DNA of 64,000 nt from Tilletia caries (GCA_032718865.1 JALUTQ010000037.1:620001-684000); one strand, 5' to 3'; positions 9,598 through 22,017 are shown, numbered from the stretch's first letter. Made by a program: numbers and translations. The notes: generated from the sequence alone by a model not told the origin.

Positions 9598-12500
9598 CCC
9601 CAACAACACCCGCATAATAATATGGTCAACCCATCGCAACAGCAACAGCAACAGCAACAGCAACACCAACAGCAACCACTCCGGTCCGATCCGGCACAAC
9701 AGTACAGTCGTATGCAGCGCATCGGCCAGCAGCAGCCTCCTGGTTCTTCCCAGCTCCCCTCCCGCCTCCCGCCCATACTCCAGAGCAGGTCGCCGGCGAG
9801 CGTCCACAGCACCACCAGTAGCGTCGGCGCCGGTGCTCCGACTCAGGGCGGAACCAACATCGCACCGCCAAACCCATCCTTCGGTATGTCCGAGCTCATC
9901 AACTCCGCCGCACCCTACACTTCCACTCGCATACTTACGAGGAGCCCAGGCTCCTCCGAGCCATCAGCACAGGCCCCGCTCGCTTTCGGTGGACGTCCTC
10001 GTCAAAGTGCGCCGGCATCCCACGCATCGAACACATCCACCATACGGCCTTTTGACGATGCATCCACCCGCCTTCAGCTCTCACCTTCGTCACCTTCGCC
10101 CCCTCCAACCTATGAAGGCACTGGTCCTATCGGAGCAGCGAACACAGGCAGCAGCGCCGATCACCCCGGGCTTCTCCGAGATCTGACAACCGAGTTGGAT
10201 CCTAGCCACGCCCGAAGCGGACCTGCTACGGTTCCCTCCAGAGCAGACGGTCAAGGGCTGGACCGGTCGGAGCTGCACCGCCAGCAGGAGCTGCAGGCAC
10301 GGCAAGCAGCACGAGACCAGCAGCAAGATCCGCATCAACAACAGCAACAACAGCATCCTGAGTTGCGTTTCCACGACCCTCACTTTCGTCAAGCGACACG
10401 AAGAATGCAGCAGGCTTCTCACGAGCGACAGCAAGCACCGCAGCAGCTTCGTGTCCCGCCTCAGCTCCCGCCGCTGCCTTCACTCCAGCACCCAGCTACG
10501 CAAGCCAACCATTCTCCGTCCCACTCACACCAGCCACTTCAGCCTGGACAGCAACAGCTGATGCAGCCTCAAGTTGTTCAGAGCCATGCTCAGCCGACAC
10601 AAGCACAGGCCGGCCCTTCATCCATGCAGCCACCTCAACCAGCGTCTCGGCTCCCACCAGCGCAGAAGAATACCTCGCAGCCGCAACAAGGTCGCAGCGA
10701 CGTCCCTCAGCAAAGCCGGCAGGCACAGAATCAATCGCACCCGCCGGAGGTCTCGTCAGGAGAATCCTCGACTGGGGCCGCCTTGTTTCACGACCACAAT
10801 CAACAGCAGAACAACGCTGGCAATGCTACTGCTGGCGGAAGCTCCCAGGCGGAAAGACCGGTTCCCGCAACACGTCAGTTGGCCGAAGAACAGTTGACTC
10901 GTTGGGGGTTCCGATACTTCCTCGAGGGTGGCATCGGTGTGCTAATTTGCAAAGCGTGTCGTTGCGCCGTCAAGAACGTTCGGGCCCACATGCGACATCA
11001 CGTCCTCCTTGGACAGCTCGACGCCCTTCGAGAGGTCGAGGCAGCGGAGCTTCTACGGGCCGCGATCAAGTCCGGCTATCCAGAGCATCGCGAGATCTCT
11101 GAAGCTTCGGAAGCTCCCATTCCAGACCCCAAGGTCATGCCGATCTCAGACCTCGAGACGGGGCATGGGTACTGTTGTACCGCTGAGAACTGCAATTTTG
11201 TCGCTTTTCGCTTCAAGGACGTCATCAAGCACATGAAGGACACGCACCCAGCGTTGCCATGCGATGACCCGCTATTCCAGCCTCGATACTCGGTTCTTCA
11301 GTTCTGGAACAACGTCGAACGGCCTTTCGAAGTGGCTCGGGGCCTGCTTTGGTATGACCCATCCATGGTACGGTGGCCACCGGACTTCAGTGACGACGAT
11401 ACGGACCTCGAATGGTCTCCGGACAAGGTTCCAGCCCGATCCGCTGAGACCCGGGCTCAGTCGCTCCTCCGTCGCCACGGATTCGCGGTCATCAAGAAGT
11501 TCAAGGCCACAGTCTGTGTCATATGCCGAGTGGCCGTTAAGGCGTCGGAGGAGGGGCTGTTTACTCACTTAAAGCAAATGCATCTGCGATTGGGTAAGTC
11601 TCTTGCCAGCTTTCGAAGACAATGTCTCTCGCGCTTCGACTGACTCGAACCGATTTTTTCTGCCCCCAGGTCCTACTGCTTCAAGACTTAGGGCGCAAGA
11701 AGCGTTGGCGATCATCGACCGCTACTTTCCAGACTCATTCGCTCCAGAACAGCTTGATCGCCCGGAGGTCACAAGTGCACCGCTCCCATACCTCAACATA
11801 TTTTCCCACGGGTTCGCTTGCAACGGTTGCAACTTTACGTCCGCTCAGCAATCCGCCACTCACCTCCACATGAAGAAAAAGCACCCAACGGATGGAGCGA
11901 CGATGCGGAAATGTCGAGAGTTCCAGGCCTGGATGAAGGACGGACGAGGTTACCGTGGCTACTTCCAAGTGAACCACAACCCGGACGACCCCGATGGCAT
12001 TCGGATGCGGAAGGACAAGGGCCGGGCTTTGGACGGGGCGGCGGGCACCGCAGACGGTGACGACGGTCCTTCAGCTGCTGCGGGTCCGTCAGCATCGGAA
12101 GGGGATGGGGATGGGTCTGGACAAACTTCAGCGCCGGCTACAGCAGGGAACCCGCCACCTTCCGTTTTGCCGACGGAATCGTCGGCGCCCGGAGCGTCAG
12201 GATCGGCTCCCGGTGGACTTGCGCTTGGGGGACTCGCCGGACAGACAACGCAGCCAATTTCACCGGCTACACCACCTGTAAGTGTTACAGCGGCTCCAGC
12301 ACTTTTCTGCTGCTTTCCCTCATGCAGATCGAGTTTCTCCTACTGATGCGCATCGTTCGTTGCTCACTTGCAGCTTGCTCTCGCTGGCTCATCTTCCGCA
12401 GGCCCCTCGGCGAGTGCGATCCGGTCCTCACCTGCCGGAGCAGTATCGGCACTGGCAGTGCAACAAGTCGATCGAATTGGCATATCAGCTGCCTCGGCGA

Positions 12501-14296
12501 TGGCCGCGCCTACACTCCAGAGTAACGAAAACCTCGTGCCTGCCAACAGAACTACAGGCACTGCTGTTAATGGTGCCTCGAGCGGTCTCGACAAAACGGC
12601 GGGTCAGCAGTCACAATCAAGCGCTGCTACGTTGCCGATTGTGAATAATGGTACTGGTATGGCCAGCGACGTACAAACCTCGGCCACATCCTCATCGACT
12701 GCTATTCTTGCCGCCTCAAGCGCAGCGGACGCATCATCACCTCCTGCGACGGCCTCCGATGGACCCCAAGGCGGAGGAAATGCACCGGCGGCTGCGGCGA
12801 CTTCCTCCGCTGCCCCACTACCGTCAGCATCTCCGGCTTCGACTGGCGTTACCGCAAGTAAACACGGGGAGACTCCTTCGACAGCCACAGGCTCGGGACG
12901 CACGACGCAGTTGCATCAAGTCGCAGCATCAATCGCAGCGCCGCAAGCGTCTGGAAGTCGGTACACTGGCGTTTCCGACGACGATTATGACGACACAATG
13001 CCTCTCTTCCAGTTGGCCAGCGCCAGATCTGCTGCTCTGCTCGGGACGGCGCCGAACAACTTCCGGAAACCCACTGGAAAGCGGGCCAGCAACGCGGCAA
13101 AACCAGGTCGAGGAGGCAGTCAAGCGGCGTCGGGAAGCAAATTGGTACCTTATAGCTCGATGCCGCCGAGGATCGCGCCGACCGGGCGCGCCAGTTTGCC
13201 GGCTCGATTGCCATCGCGGACAACCACTCAGCCAGCTTCGGGCCCAGTGGCGGACACGGTTCCTCCCGCCGTCCCAGCAGTCTCAGTCGGTCCTGCTACA
13301 GCCCCCACGACGGCTTTGCAGGCCTTGGTACGCTCAGCAGCACGGCACGCTGTGGTGCCCAGAGTCATGGGACGCTCGTCTATGCCTTCCGGTAGCTCAA
13401 CGGTGGCTGGTACGGAGACGACGGGCGGTTTCGATGCTATGCAAGTCGAAGAGGAGGAGGAGGAAGAAGAACCAGAAGACGAAGAAGAAGAAGATCAGCT
13501 CGTCCCACCTTCCGAAATTGCTCGGCGACTCGCCAGTCTCAAGTTCAAGCCGCGCAGTCAGTCTGCATTGACGCTGTGGCAACTGGAGAGCGAGGGTGCT
13601 TCGAGCTTTGCGCCCATCCGTAGGGATGTGTCTACTTCGGTCCTTCCGACGGTATCTCTTCCCGACGACTGGGACCGATCGTACAGCGTCCTGCGCCTTG
13701 GTCCGGAAAGGGATGAGATCGTGCTCGAAGGAGGGACGTCAATTTTCGCTGCCGAAGAAGATGAGGGGATGCCGGACGTCTTGGCGGCGTCGGCCAGCGC
13801 ACTCGTCGACCAGGATGCCTCCGCAAGTGCCGACAATGAGGCCACTGCAAACGTTGGGAGTGCCCGGCTGCACTCGACTCCTACCGCGGTCCCAGTCATT
13901 CAGCGCGGTAGCTCGCTGGAGGCTACTGGCAGCGCATCTGGTTCCACGTCAAGCGCACTCGGTCCCACTCCAAGTGCGGTTCAAGCGCGTAGGGGAGCAG
14001 TCGCTGCAAGAGGCCGAAAGCAGCAGAAGATGCCATCCAAGCCACGCCCAAAGAGCTTGCTCTTGTCGGTCCAGCGAGGCAAGGCGGCGCTCAAGCGAAA
14101 GCGAGCGGTGGGTGATGTGAATGGTGACGAGGAGGAAGTCGATCAGTTGGCTGACGATGGTGACGACGAGCCGGAAGAAGAAGAGGAGTCGGAGAGTCAA
14201 GTTGACGATGAGGATGATGACGAAACGTATGAGGACAGCACGGCCAACCGAGGACGAATCAACCCCGGTATTATCTCGACTCGACTGCGGCCCTGA
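9370..14296 (+). CDS. Large nuclear-type protein with two tandem OrsD (DUF3505) zinc-finger modules
   Basis: Three exons, 9370-11593, 11670-12277 and 12374-14296; 1584 residues if translation starts at the first ATG (9370); ATG 9481 is an alternative start. The N-terminal 500 residues are Gln/Pro/Ser-rich, with a pure CAG run at 9556-9594 (polyGln). Module 1 has ICKAC (C527, C530) with HMRHH (about 540-544), then CCTAENC (about 602-608) with HMKDTH, ending in QFWNNVERPFEV. Module 2 has VCVICR (C716, C719) with HLKQMH, then FACNGC (C792, C795) with HLHMKKKH, ending in QAWMKDGRGYRGYFQV. This paired C2H2 layout is that of the 'OrsD' family. The C-terminal 700 residues are Ser/Ala/Pro-rich with acidic runs (13449-13500 and near the end) and an RGRK patch. 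DNA binding is inferred. Confidence 0.75.
9556..9594 (+). repeat. CAG trinucleotide run (polyglutamine) in the OrsD-type gene
   Basis: An uninterrupted (CAG)n run of about 13 units, followed within 100 bp by mixed CAA/CAG tracts that also encode Gln. The pure part is prone to length change, so its length may vary between strains. Confidence 0.85.
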
Positions 14297-14770
14297 GGTT
14301 CCAAACCTTTCACGATTATTTCGGTGTCGAACGTACATCGTTCTTTGCGCCCTCCCATTGGGCGTTGGGAGGTTTATGTCTGACGACTTATGAACGATAC
14401 TCCCCCTTCAAACCACATCTCGTCTCGGACTCCATTCGAGATGCAACAACTTGCCCCACCCCCCTCACTTTCCTCAAAACTTGTACATGTTATCTGTCAC
14501 CGCTTTCTTGTGCCGGTTGACTCTTAAGCCTCCTTGCCTTCGCAGCGACACCCTCCTTTGTACTACATCATTCTTACAGGTCGTCTGCTTTTTATAATCT
14601 ACGGCTTGGCAACCTCGTCGAGGCTCCAGAATCCATGCAGTGTTTATGTGCTGACTTGGCTGACCAGTACGCCTGAACATGAGCTTTCTGTGGGCTGGAA
14701 GAATTCATCGTGTCCACCACCATCATCCCTGGCGAAAGGCTGGCCCTCGAGCGTATAAGGATCGCAATCG
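14297..14770. other. Intergenic region upstream of the RPR2-family gene
   Basis: 474 bp between two plus-strand genes. It holds C/T-rich patches and no recognisable coding sequence, and presumably contains the 3' end of the OrsD-type gene and the promoter of the next gene. Confidence 0.4.
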
Positions 14771-15530
14771 ATGGCGAAAGGAGAAAGTCAGCAGCCCCAT
14801 GGCGGACAACTGGGCAAAGGACGTGCTGCACAGCAGTCTGGCGGCGAGGACAAGGCACGCGGCGCGATGAATCCCAAGATGAAGATGCCTCCGATCTCGG
14901 AGGTGTCCCACTCCATCAATTCGCTGGCGCAAAGCGCGGCTTTTTACGACGTCTTGCGCGTGGTAGGGCAAGATCCGGAAGGACACTCTTCGGGTCCGCC
15001 GCACAAGAGGATCAAAACGGGCTCCTCCAAGGATCTGGTGTCGCTAGCGCAGAAATCGGTCACGCCGCTGTGAGTGAGGAGAAGTCCTGTCCGAATCGAA
15101 AATTACTGGGTATACTTGCGCTGACGTCGTTCTCTTCCACTTGCAGCGATGGATTGTTGAAACAGGCGTTTTGCCAGAAGTGTGGCACGGTTCTGATCCC
15201 AGGCCTGACGTCGAGAACACGTACCCGTTGTGAGTTGAAAGTGTCACAGAAGGCATCAAAGGAGACGAGGTCACTTACGGGATGGCAACGTATACCTTTA
15301 CGCCTTCTTCTACAGCCTCGGGACCTCACCAGAGGACGGTCTCTACGACATGCACGACGTGCCAAGAGCGGAGTCAAACGGCGGCATCGCCTCAGGATGC
15401 GAAGAATAAGTCGGGATTGGCTGAGGGGCGGAGACTTCGGAAAAAGCGTCGGAGGGAACAGTTGAAGAAGGAGAGGGATAAAGAGAAGGAGGCGGCGGTT
15501 CGGGAGGAAGCATCGGAGGAGGACGGCTGA
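14771..15530 (+). CDS. RPR2: RNase P/MRP protein subunit, RPR2/RPP21/SNM1 family
   Basis: Three exons, 14771-15069, 15147-15229 and 15316-15530; 198 residues. The N-terminal helix HSINSLAQSAAFYDVLRVV matches the family's 'R-SYLYQAA' helix. The zinc ribbon follows: FCQKCGTVLIPGLTSRTR (first CxxC in exon 2) and TCTTCQ (second CxxC in exon 3). The tail is strongly basic (RRLRKKRRREQLKKERDKEKE) then acidic. In the family these proteins bind RNase P or MRP RNA and help process tRNA or rRNA precursors in the nucleus. The reading frame appears to break at 15230, but a normal 86-nt GTGAGT...TACAG intron restores it exactly. Whether it serves RNase P (RPR2/RPP21) or MRP (SNM1) cannot be told. Confidence 0.85.
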
Positions 15531-15620
15531 ACTGGAGGCGGTTCTCGACCGCTGCGCGTGTAGAGCAACATGTAACGATCCTCCATATCATGACTTGCAA
15601 ATAATGGCCTTCTGAGTTCT

Positions 15621-15700
15621 GACCGTCGCGTCGCGTGCTTCCAAATCGCGTGGAGACGCGTCACGCGAACGCGCCATTGCCGGGCGCGTTTGCCGGACGC
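15621..15700 (+). promoter_or_regulatory. Cluster of ACGCG motifs upstream of SMC6
   Basis: In the 291-bp gap before SMC6 an ACGCGT (15656-15661, the MCB/MluI cell-cycle box) is followed within 40 bp by CACGCGAACGCGCC, GGGCGCGTTTGCC and GGACGCGC. Such clusters are bound by MBF-type factors and give G1/S transcription of DNA-replication genes in fungi. The regulatory role here is inferred from motif density and from the gene they precede. Confidence 0.4.
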
Positions 15701-15821
15701 GCTTCTCGACTTTCGAGAACGAGAGGGGAAATAAGGAAGATCAACACTGACTTGCTTCGCAGCACAATCACCACATCAGCCCCCGTCACGCACCCTTGCC
15801 AGTGTGAACCTGACAAGAGAC

Positions 15822-18800
15822 ATGAGTAGAAAGCGCTCAGCTCCCTCGCCGGAGCTCGAGCAGAGCGGCGAAGCTGTCGGCCCCAGCGTGAGTAGGAGGT
15901 CAGATCCGTTAGGCTTGCTTCCTTCCCGTACTGACGATAATGCTGTGATTGTTCCCTTTCTTCAGCGCAGCAAACGAGTCCGCGTCAGCGATGGAGCTGA
16001 TGAAGGTGATGTAGCTGGCGCCGCCGACCAGCAAAACGGAAACATGCAAGTCGACGGCGAGGAGGATAACCAAGAGGCGGACGTGGACGCATTCGAACAC
16101 GAAGAAGATGAGCTCAACGAGCAGAGCGAGGAGGACGACGAGGCCATGATGGAGGAGATTCGCAATCGCAAGGGTGATGCTCGCGATGTGAGTCTGCTCT
16201 TGCGGCCGTGTTGCGCAGTTGAAATATGCACTGACTTTGTTATCCCTTCCCCTGTTCGCCCCTCAGCGACCAGCTGAGGCCGGTGTCATCGACAAGGTGG
16301 ATCTGAAGAACTTCATGTGTCACAAGCATCTCACGATGAAGCTTGGCCAGCAGCTCAACTTCGTGATTGGTCACAACGGCAGTGAGTCTATCTTCACCAT
16401 TGCACTTCCTGAAACTTTGGAGAGTACTGACGCATACATGCACTTTCTAGGCGGTAAAAGTGCGATATTGACCGGTATCACCATCGCTCTTGGTGGTAAA
16501 GCCTCTTCGACGAGTCGAGGCAGCAGTCTGAAGAGCTTCGTTCGTGAAGCAGCAGAGTGAGCACAAACGTCCGTCGCTGCCCCTATCCTGCCAATGTGAT
16601 GCTGAAAGCTCTACTTCCCAAAAGGTCCGCGGAGGTCATTCTCACTATGCGCAACGAAGGAGTCGAAGCATTCAAGCCCGCTCTCTATGGCAAGAGAATT
16701 ATTATCGAGCGCCGTATCATGGCTCAAGGCGCAACGTCGTGGAAGATGAAGAACTCCGCAGGCAAGATGGTCAGCACCAAGCGCGAGGAGATCGATGCGT
16801 ACTGTGATCACACCAACATCCAGGTGAGTCTGCATGAGAAGTTTTTTGATATCTTATAGGGACTGACCCCCCCTTCTGTGGAAAGGTCGACAACCCAATG
16901 AACGTCCTCAGTCAGGACGCTGCGAGACAGTTCCTGAGTACGTCTCACGCAAAGGACAAATATTCGGTGGGTGATAGCAGTACAACTTCCGTCTGGACAT
17001 CCCGGTGAACTGAACTTTTCCGCACTTCAGTTCTTCTTGAAGGGGACTCAGCTCAACCAATTGGCGACCGAGTACGACAGCATCGATCAAGCTGTTAAAC
17101 AGATGAAAACGGCGGTGTCAAAGCACGAGGAACTGCTTCCTGATCTGGAAAAGCAAGTTCGAGAAGCGATGAATCGGTACAAGGTGCTTGACAAGGCGCG
17201 TTCCAGAAAGGAGGAACTCGTCAAACTTCAAGAGCAGATGGTCTGGTCTCAAGTCATAGCCAAAGAGCAGGTAAGCATGCTCGAACAATTTGTACCCACG
17301 ATCTGTATGCTGACGACCGGATCATTTTGACACGCGCAGGAAGTTAAACAACAACGGGGTGTGACGGACAAAGCGAAAGAGAAGCATGACTTGGTCGAGC
17401 AAGACATCGTGAAACAGGAGGTCAGTATCATGCTCCCGAAATGGTGAAGCTCTCCATTGTGTCTTAAGTCTGACCATAAGTATCGTTCGCAGGCTGCACT
17501 AGAGGAACTCGACACGGAGATCAAGCAGGTCGAGGATCGTGCCGCAGCCAGTCGCGAACGCGAAGAACCGCTAAAAGCAGACAAAGCTCAAGTTAGTCTG
17601 GAGATCAAAGCGCAGGTCACTCGGGTCCGGACTTTCGAGGTGAGCATGTCCCTCCCCATTTAAGCCATTGCCGGATATGCTGACCGTCAAATTCTACAGG
17701 ACGAGTCCGCCCGCCTCAACGAGCTGTACAACCAGCTGGAGGAAGATATCAAGCGATTGCAGAAGTCGATCGATGACGAAGCTGCGCGGTTAGCCCAAGA
17801 TAATCGCGAGGCCATCGAGCGATCGCAAGCGGAGCGCGAAGACTGCAGGAGACAGCGAGAAGAGCTCGGTGCGGAAGAGACTGAAATGCGGCAAGAGCTT
17901 CACCAGCTCGAAAACGCCGTTGCTCCCTTACGTCAACAGGGCGAGGAGTTGAAGCGCGAGAACTTCAACATTCAAAAAACCATCGCAGCCAAGGAGACGG
18001 CGATCGCGACAATGACTCAAGGACGCACGCAAAAGCTTCTGGTCTACGGGGGCAGCATCATGAGAGTACTCCAGGCCATCGACGATTACCCGCGTTGGAT
18101 ACAGAAGCCGCTAGGTCCTTTGGGTAGCTATGTGAAGCTGAGGGATGAAAGGTGGTCGGAAGTAGTAGAGGCAGTACTTACGAACCTGCTCCCAGCGTTT
18201 CTGGTCACCAATTTCAACGACCAAAAAGTCCTCGGACAACTCTTGAAGAATCATCAGATGCACGGCGTCAGCATCCTCGTCGCACCAAACGACGACTTCG
18301 ACTTCAGTGCGGGAGAGCCAGATCCCAGCATTCTCACCATCCGACGTGCCTTAGAAGTGAGTCAGAGATTGGCACTCTTAGGAGTTTGCGTTTCACTGAT
18401 TTACGGATTATCTCGCTCCATTAGTTCACTGAGCCTGCGGTTCTCCGTGCCTTTGTCAATGCTGCGAAGATCGAGAAGGCCGCTCTTGTGCCGACTCGTC
18501 CCGAGGGGGACCAGCTCGTTCGCAGTAATCCCCGCAATGTCAACTTCGCATTCAGTGCGGATTTGTACCGAGTCTCTGGAGGGTAAGTACTTCTGATGCT
18601 CTGTCGCGGATACGTCACACTGAGATCTGACATTACGTTGGTACCTATGACATTGCAGTACTCGAGGTAGCTCGACTCAGACAGTGTCAAGATTCAATGG
18701 TACTCCGAGACTCACCACAAACTTCGACGATGGCATCAGGTCAGTGAATCTTGTCCTTGTTTGGAATGCTGAGAAGCTCAAAAATGCCTCTTTCCATTTA

Positions 18801-20760
18801 GACGCATCAAAGAGGAGCTCCAAGCAGCTGAGCAACAGAAACTCCAGCTGGACCGGGATATGGCTTCCGTCAGGAAGCAGTTCACGGACAACGAAAAATT
18901 GAGGAACGATATTAAAGTGAGCGCGATGCTAGTTCAAGTCTTAGCACGTGTGCTAACAGTATTCTCTCGTACAGGACAAACTGCCCGGCTTTGGCCGTAA
19001 AGTGCGTCAGCTCACCGATCGCATCCAGCAGATTGAGGACGATCTTCGTGAAGACGAGCCGGCAAATGTTGCCGCATTGCAGGAGCAGAAAGAGGTTTGT
19101 TTCAAGATTCTCAGTTTTTCAAACTGAAGAACGAATCTGACAGGCCCTGTCATTACACAGGATTCTAGAAAAGAACAGGCGAAAATCGCCGAAAACTTCA
19201 AGGAGCTGGCTGAACAGATTGTGGAAGCCAAGGCTGCGCTGAAGCCTCTGCACACCAAGGCGGACAAGATCAAGAGCCAAATGTCTGCTTTCTTCGAAAG
19301 TCGTGGAACTTTCACGGAAATCCTCGAGAAAAGGACACCGGAGCGAATGAAGGTCTATACCTTGCTGGAACATCGCAGAGAGCAACTGGGTGCCAAACTG
19401 GAAGCCTACAAGAAGGCGCAGGATCGATTGGGTGAACTCGAAGCGGAGTTGGTGGTATGTGTTGGCGTTCGTTGCGTTTCGAACGGTAGCATTCCTGATA
19501 TCTGACACATATCTTTGCAGGACTGGACGACCCAAGCTGAAGAGTTTTGCCCTCGAGTGGAAGCAACCTTGAAGCCCGATGAGTATGGCAAGGTAAGTTC
19601 TTCATGACGACCCTGACAATATTTTCAGCTTGACTGATTCGATTTCCTGTGTTCCGCCCGTCCGGTGTCTGCAGAAAATTCAAGCCATTGAGGCCCACGC
19701 GGCTGCGGCCCGCAAAAGGTGAGTCTATTGCCGCAACAACGAACATCGAGGAGACCAGAACCTAAAGCTGACCATCTTGCTCTGCAGGGGTGTCGAAAAC
19801 ATCGATGACGTGCTGAAGGATTTGAGTACGAAGAAGAAAGCGCTGCAGGAGGCGACGAGCTCCATTCAAGACATTCGCGACGTATCCAAGGTGAGTAGAC
19901 CAGGTCTTGACGCAACTTTAAATGACAGCTGACTCATTTCTATCTCATGATCCAGATGTTTGCTGAGTCGCTGGCAATTCGTCAACAGCGCTGGCATCAG
20001 TTCCGAAAGTCGATCGCTGTGCGCGCACGCAACCTGTTCACCATGCATCTCGAACACCGCGGCTACACTGGTTCGCTGTCCTTCGATCACGATGGCGGAA
20101 AGCTCCGTCTCAGAGTAGGTCACAGCATGTGCCCGTCAACTATTGTGCGAGACCGTACTCAGCTTCTATGTTCTCTGGCAGGTGCAAACCGAGGATATGA
20201 CAAAGGTCCGCCGCGACAAAGACCCGAAGTCCCTGTCCGGTGGTGAGAAGTCCTTCGCTACGATCTGCCTGCTCTTGGCCCTCTGGGAAGCCATCGGCTG
20301 CCCAGTCCGCTGCTTGGATGAGTTCGACGTCTTCATGGACGCTGTCAATCGCAAGATCTCGATGAAGATGATCGTAAGTCTGTTGTGTCTGCGTGTTGAC
20401 TTCCAGCCAGCAGGTTTTCGTAACTCATCCCATTCTTTGTCTGTGCAGGCCGACACCGCCAAAAACAACCCTGCTACGCAGTTCATTCTGATCACTCCCC
20501 AGAACATGGCAAACGTCAACTTCGGCCCGTAAGTGTTCGACCCGGGAACGTAACCTGCTCTTCTGACGAAAGCACATCTCATAACGTTCCTTCTGTTTCT
20601 TCCTCATCTCAGCGAGGTTCGCATTCTGCGCATGAGCGATCCCGAGCGTGGTGAGTACCGACATGCTCGGAAAACACTGAGTGATGGGCAACTTCTAACG
20701 GGTCATTTTCCTTCCAATCTTCCAGGCCAAGGCGTTCTGCAAGCTGGTAACACGGGCTGA
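15822..20760 (+). CDS. SMC6: SMC6, ATPase subunit of the SMC5/6 genome-stability complex
   Basis: 23 exons (15822-15887, 15966-16187, 16267-16381, 16451-16556, 16625-16823, 16886-16966, 17031-17270, 17340-17420, 17493-17639, 17700-18356, 18425-18582, 18659-18739, 18802-18916, 18975-19094, 19161-19454, 19521-19592, 19675-19718, 19788-19890, 19956-20114, 20182-20373, 20449-20528, 20613-20650, 20726-20760). All join in phase to 1134 residues. After an acidic N-terminus come Walker A GHNGSGKS (131-138), a first coiled coil, the hinge (about 555-690, around GPLGSYVKLRDERW), a second coiled coil, the signature LSGGEKS (1038-1044) and Walker B CLDEFDVFMDAVNR (D1066, E1067). DEFDVFMD is diagnostic of SMC6. 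With SMC5 it handles recombination intermediates and stalled forks. Codon use and splice signals are regular, with no sign of decay. Confidence 0.97.
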
Positions 20761-21083
20761 AGCTGAGGTGCACGAACAGCATTCCGAGACCGCCATAAAC
20801 ACGCAACATGCCTTCCATTCTCCAGCCTTGTCCTCTTTCTTTCTCGTTAATTGTCATGTATCCCCGAATCGAATCGATCTCTGTTCCCATTCCCACGCCA
20901 AGCTGGACGCAAAAGCAGTGCGTGAAGCGTGAAGCGTGAAGCGTGAAGCGTGAAAGAAAGAGCACTTTAGATGAATCAAATAGATATGTATGTATGTTCG
21001 CTTTTGGGAACGTGAGGTTTCGTCCGTGTGCAAATATGGGTTCGCAGAGACGCAAGATGAACACGTCCTGTGTGCGTGGTAAG
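20761..21083. other. Intergenic region between convergent genes, with a heptamer repeat
   Basis: 323 bp between the stop codons of SMC6 and the unrecognised minus-strand gene. Apart from the five-unit GCGTGAA repeat at 20920-20954 nothing is recognised. Confidence 0.5.
20920..20954. repeat. Five tandem copies of heptamer GCGTGAA
   Basis: Five perfect 7-bp units lie in the short gap between the convergent genes. They are simple tandem DNA of unknown role. Confidence 0.9.
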
Positions 21084-22017
21084 CTAAACGTTTTCTTCCG
21101 TCGCGATGCCCCGTGGGTTGGTAAATGCTCTGCGTGCCAGCTTTGGAAAGGGAGGAGATGGAAGATGATTGCATGAGACAGCATGTCAGCCCAGGTGTCC
21201 GTGAAGGGCGACGCTGCCCTCTTTTCCTTCCTCGTGGATGATCAGCATGAAGGAAACTCACGTAGGCAAACATATCGAGGGGATCTTTGACCTCACACAC
21301 CCCGAGCATATCCGCAGCCGAAAAGAGTTCGGACCGAATCGACGACATACGGAAGTACTTAACTTCAGTGAGCACGTCCGCGTCCTCACCCTCCTTGCGT
21401 GTCAGGACGGCATCGACGTCGTTCACGTTCCACCGGAACGTGACAAAGTTGGCGTAATGGTCTCCGTACCGTTGCTGAACGAAGGCTTGGGCGAACTTCT
21501 CGACGATGCTTTTCAGTCGTAGACGAGCTGCCGATGATTCGGCGGGCGGATTCTCTTCCAGGTACTGAAGTTCTTCGTCCCCCTCGGACATGATGTCGGG
21601 GAGCAGCTCACCAAGAATATCGTCGGTGAGGTACTGCTGGAGCGAAGTTTGCTCGAGCTCGGAAGCGAGCACATTGAAGGCCTCTTCGGCCTCCTCCGTC
21701 AGCGATTTTGCCCCACGCTCGTCGATCAAAAGGAACCATGTCGCGGACTCATGTGGGTGCTTCTTGGCCAGCCCGAAGAAGTCGGACAGGAATTTGCCGC
21801 CGGACGCTGTGTCTTCTGGCTGAGAGAGAGCAAGGCTCACAAGTCCGTTGAAGTCCCTTCCCGCAAACCCGGGGAGGAAAGGTCGAGGTGAGAGGTCCGT
21901 GCTGTTGAGACAGCATCCTCCGCTTTCGAACACGTCTTCAATTTCCTCGTCCAGACGGTTGCGTTGATCCTCTGTGAGGTCGACGAGGGGCAGGATTGCG
22001 TATGGACCTTCGCTCAT
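21084..22017 (-). CDS. Unrecognised 270-residue protein
   Basis: Two exons (transcription order 22017-21262, 21140-21084) joined across a 121-nt GTGAGT...AAAG intron with a gggctgac branch site. The second exon adds only 18 residues (ARRAFTNPRGIATEEN) before TAG. The protein starts MSEGPYAILPLVDLTEDQ and is acidic, predicted soluble, with no signal peptide or membrane segment. It has two structured-looking halves (about 20-130 and 170-250, the latter with FVTFRWNVNDVDAV and EVKYFRMSSIRSEL) joined by an acidic linker. The even composition and lack of low-complexity sequence suggest a folded conserved protein, but I recognise no family. Start choice: first ATG of the frame. It is convergent with SMC6. 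Confidence 0.7.

Noticed and set aside
15225..15285. Apparent frameshift in the RPR2-family gene between the two zinc-binding CxxC pairs
   Set aside because: A normal 86-nt intron (15230-15315, GTGAGT...TACAG) restores the frame exactly and keeps both CxxC motifs, so no frameshift is needed.
21084..22017. Assignment of the 270-residue protein to ubiquitin C-terminal hydrolases or to DUF6924-like proteins
   Set aside because: No catalytic Cys/His arrangement of UCH is present, and the similarity to DUF6924-type sequence is only a vague hydrophobic pattern.
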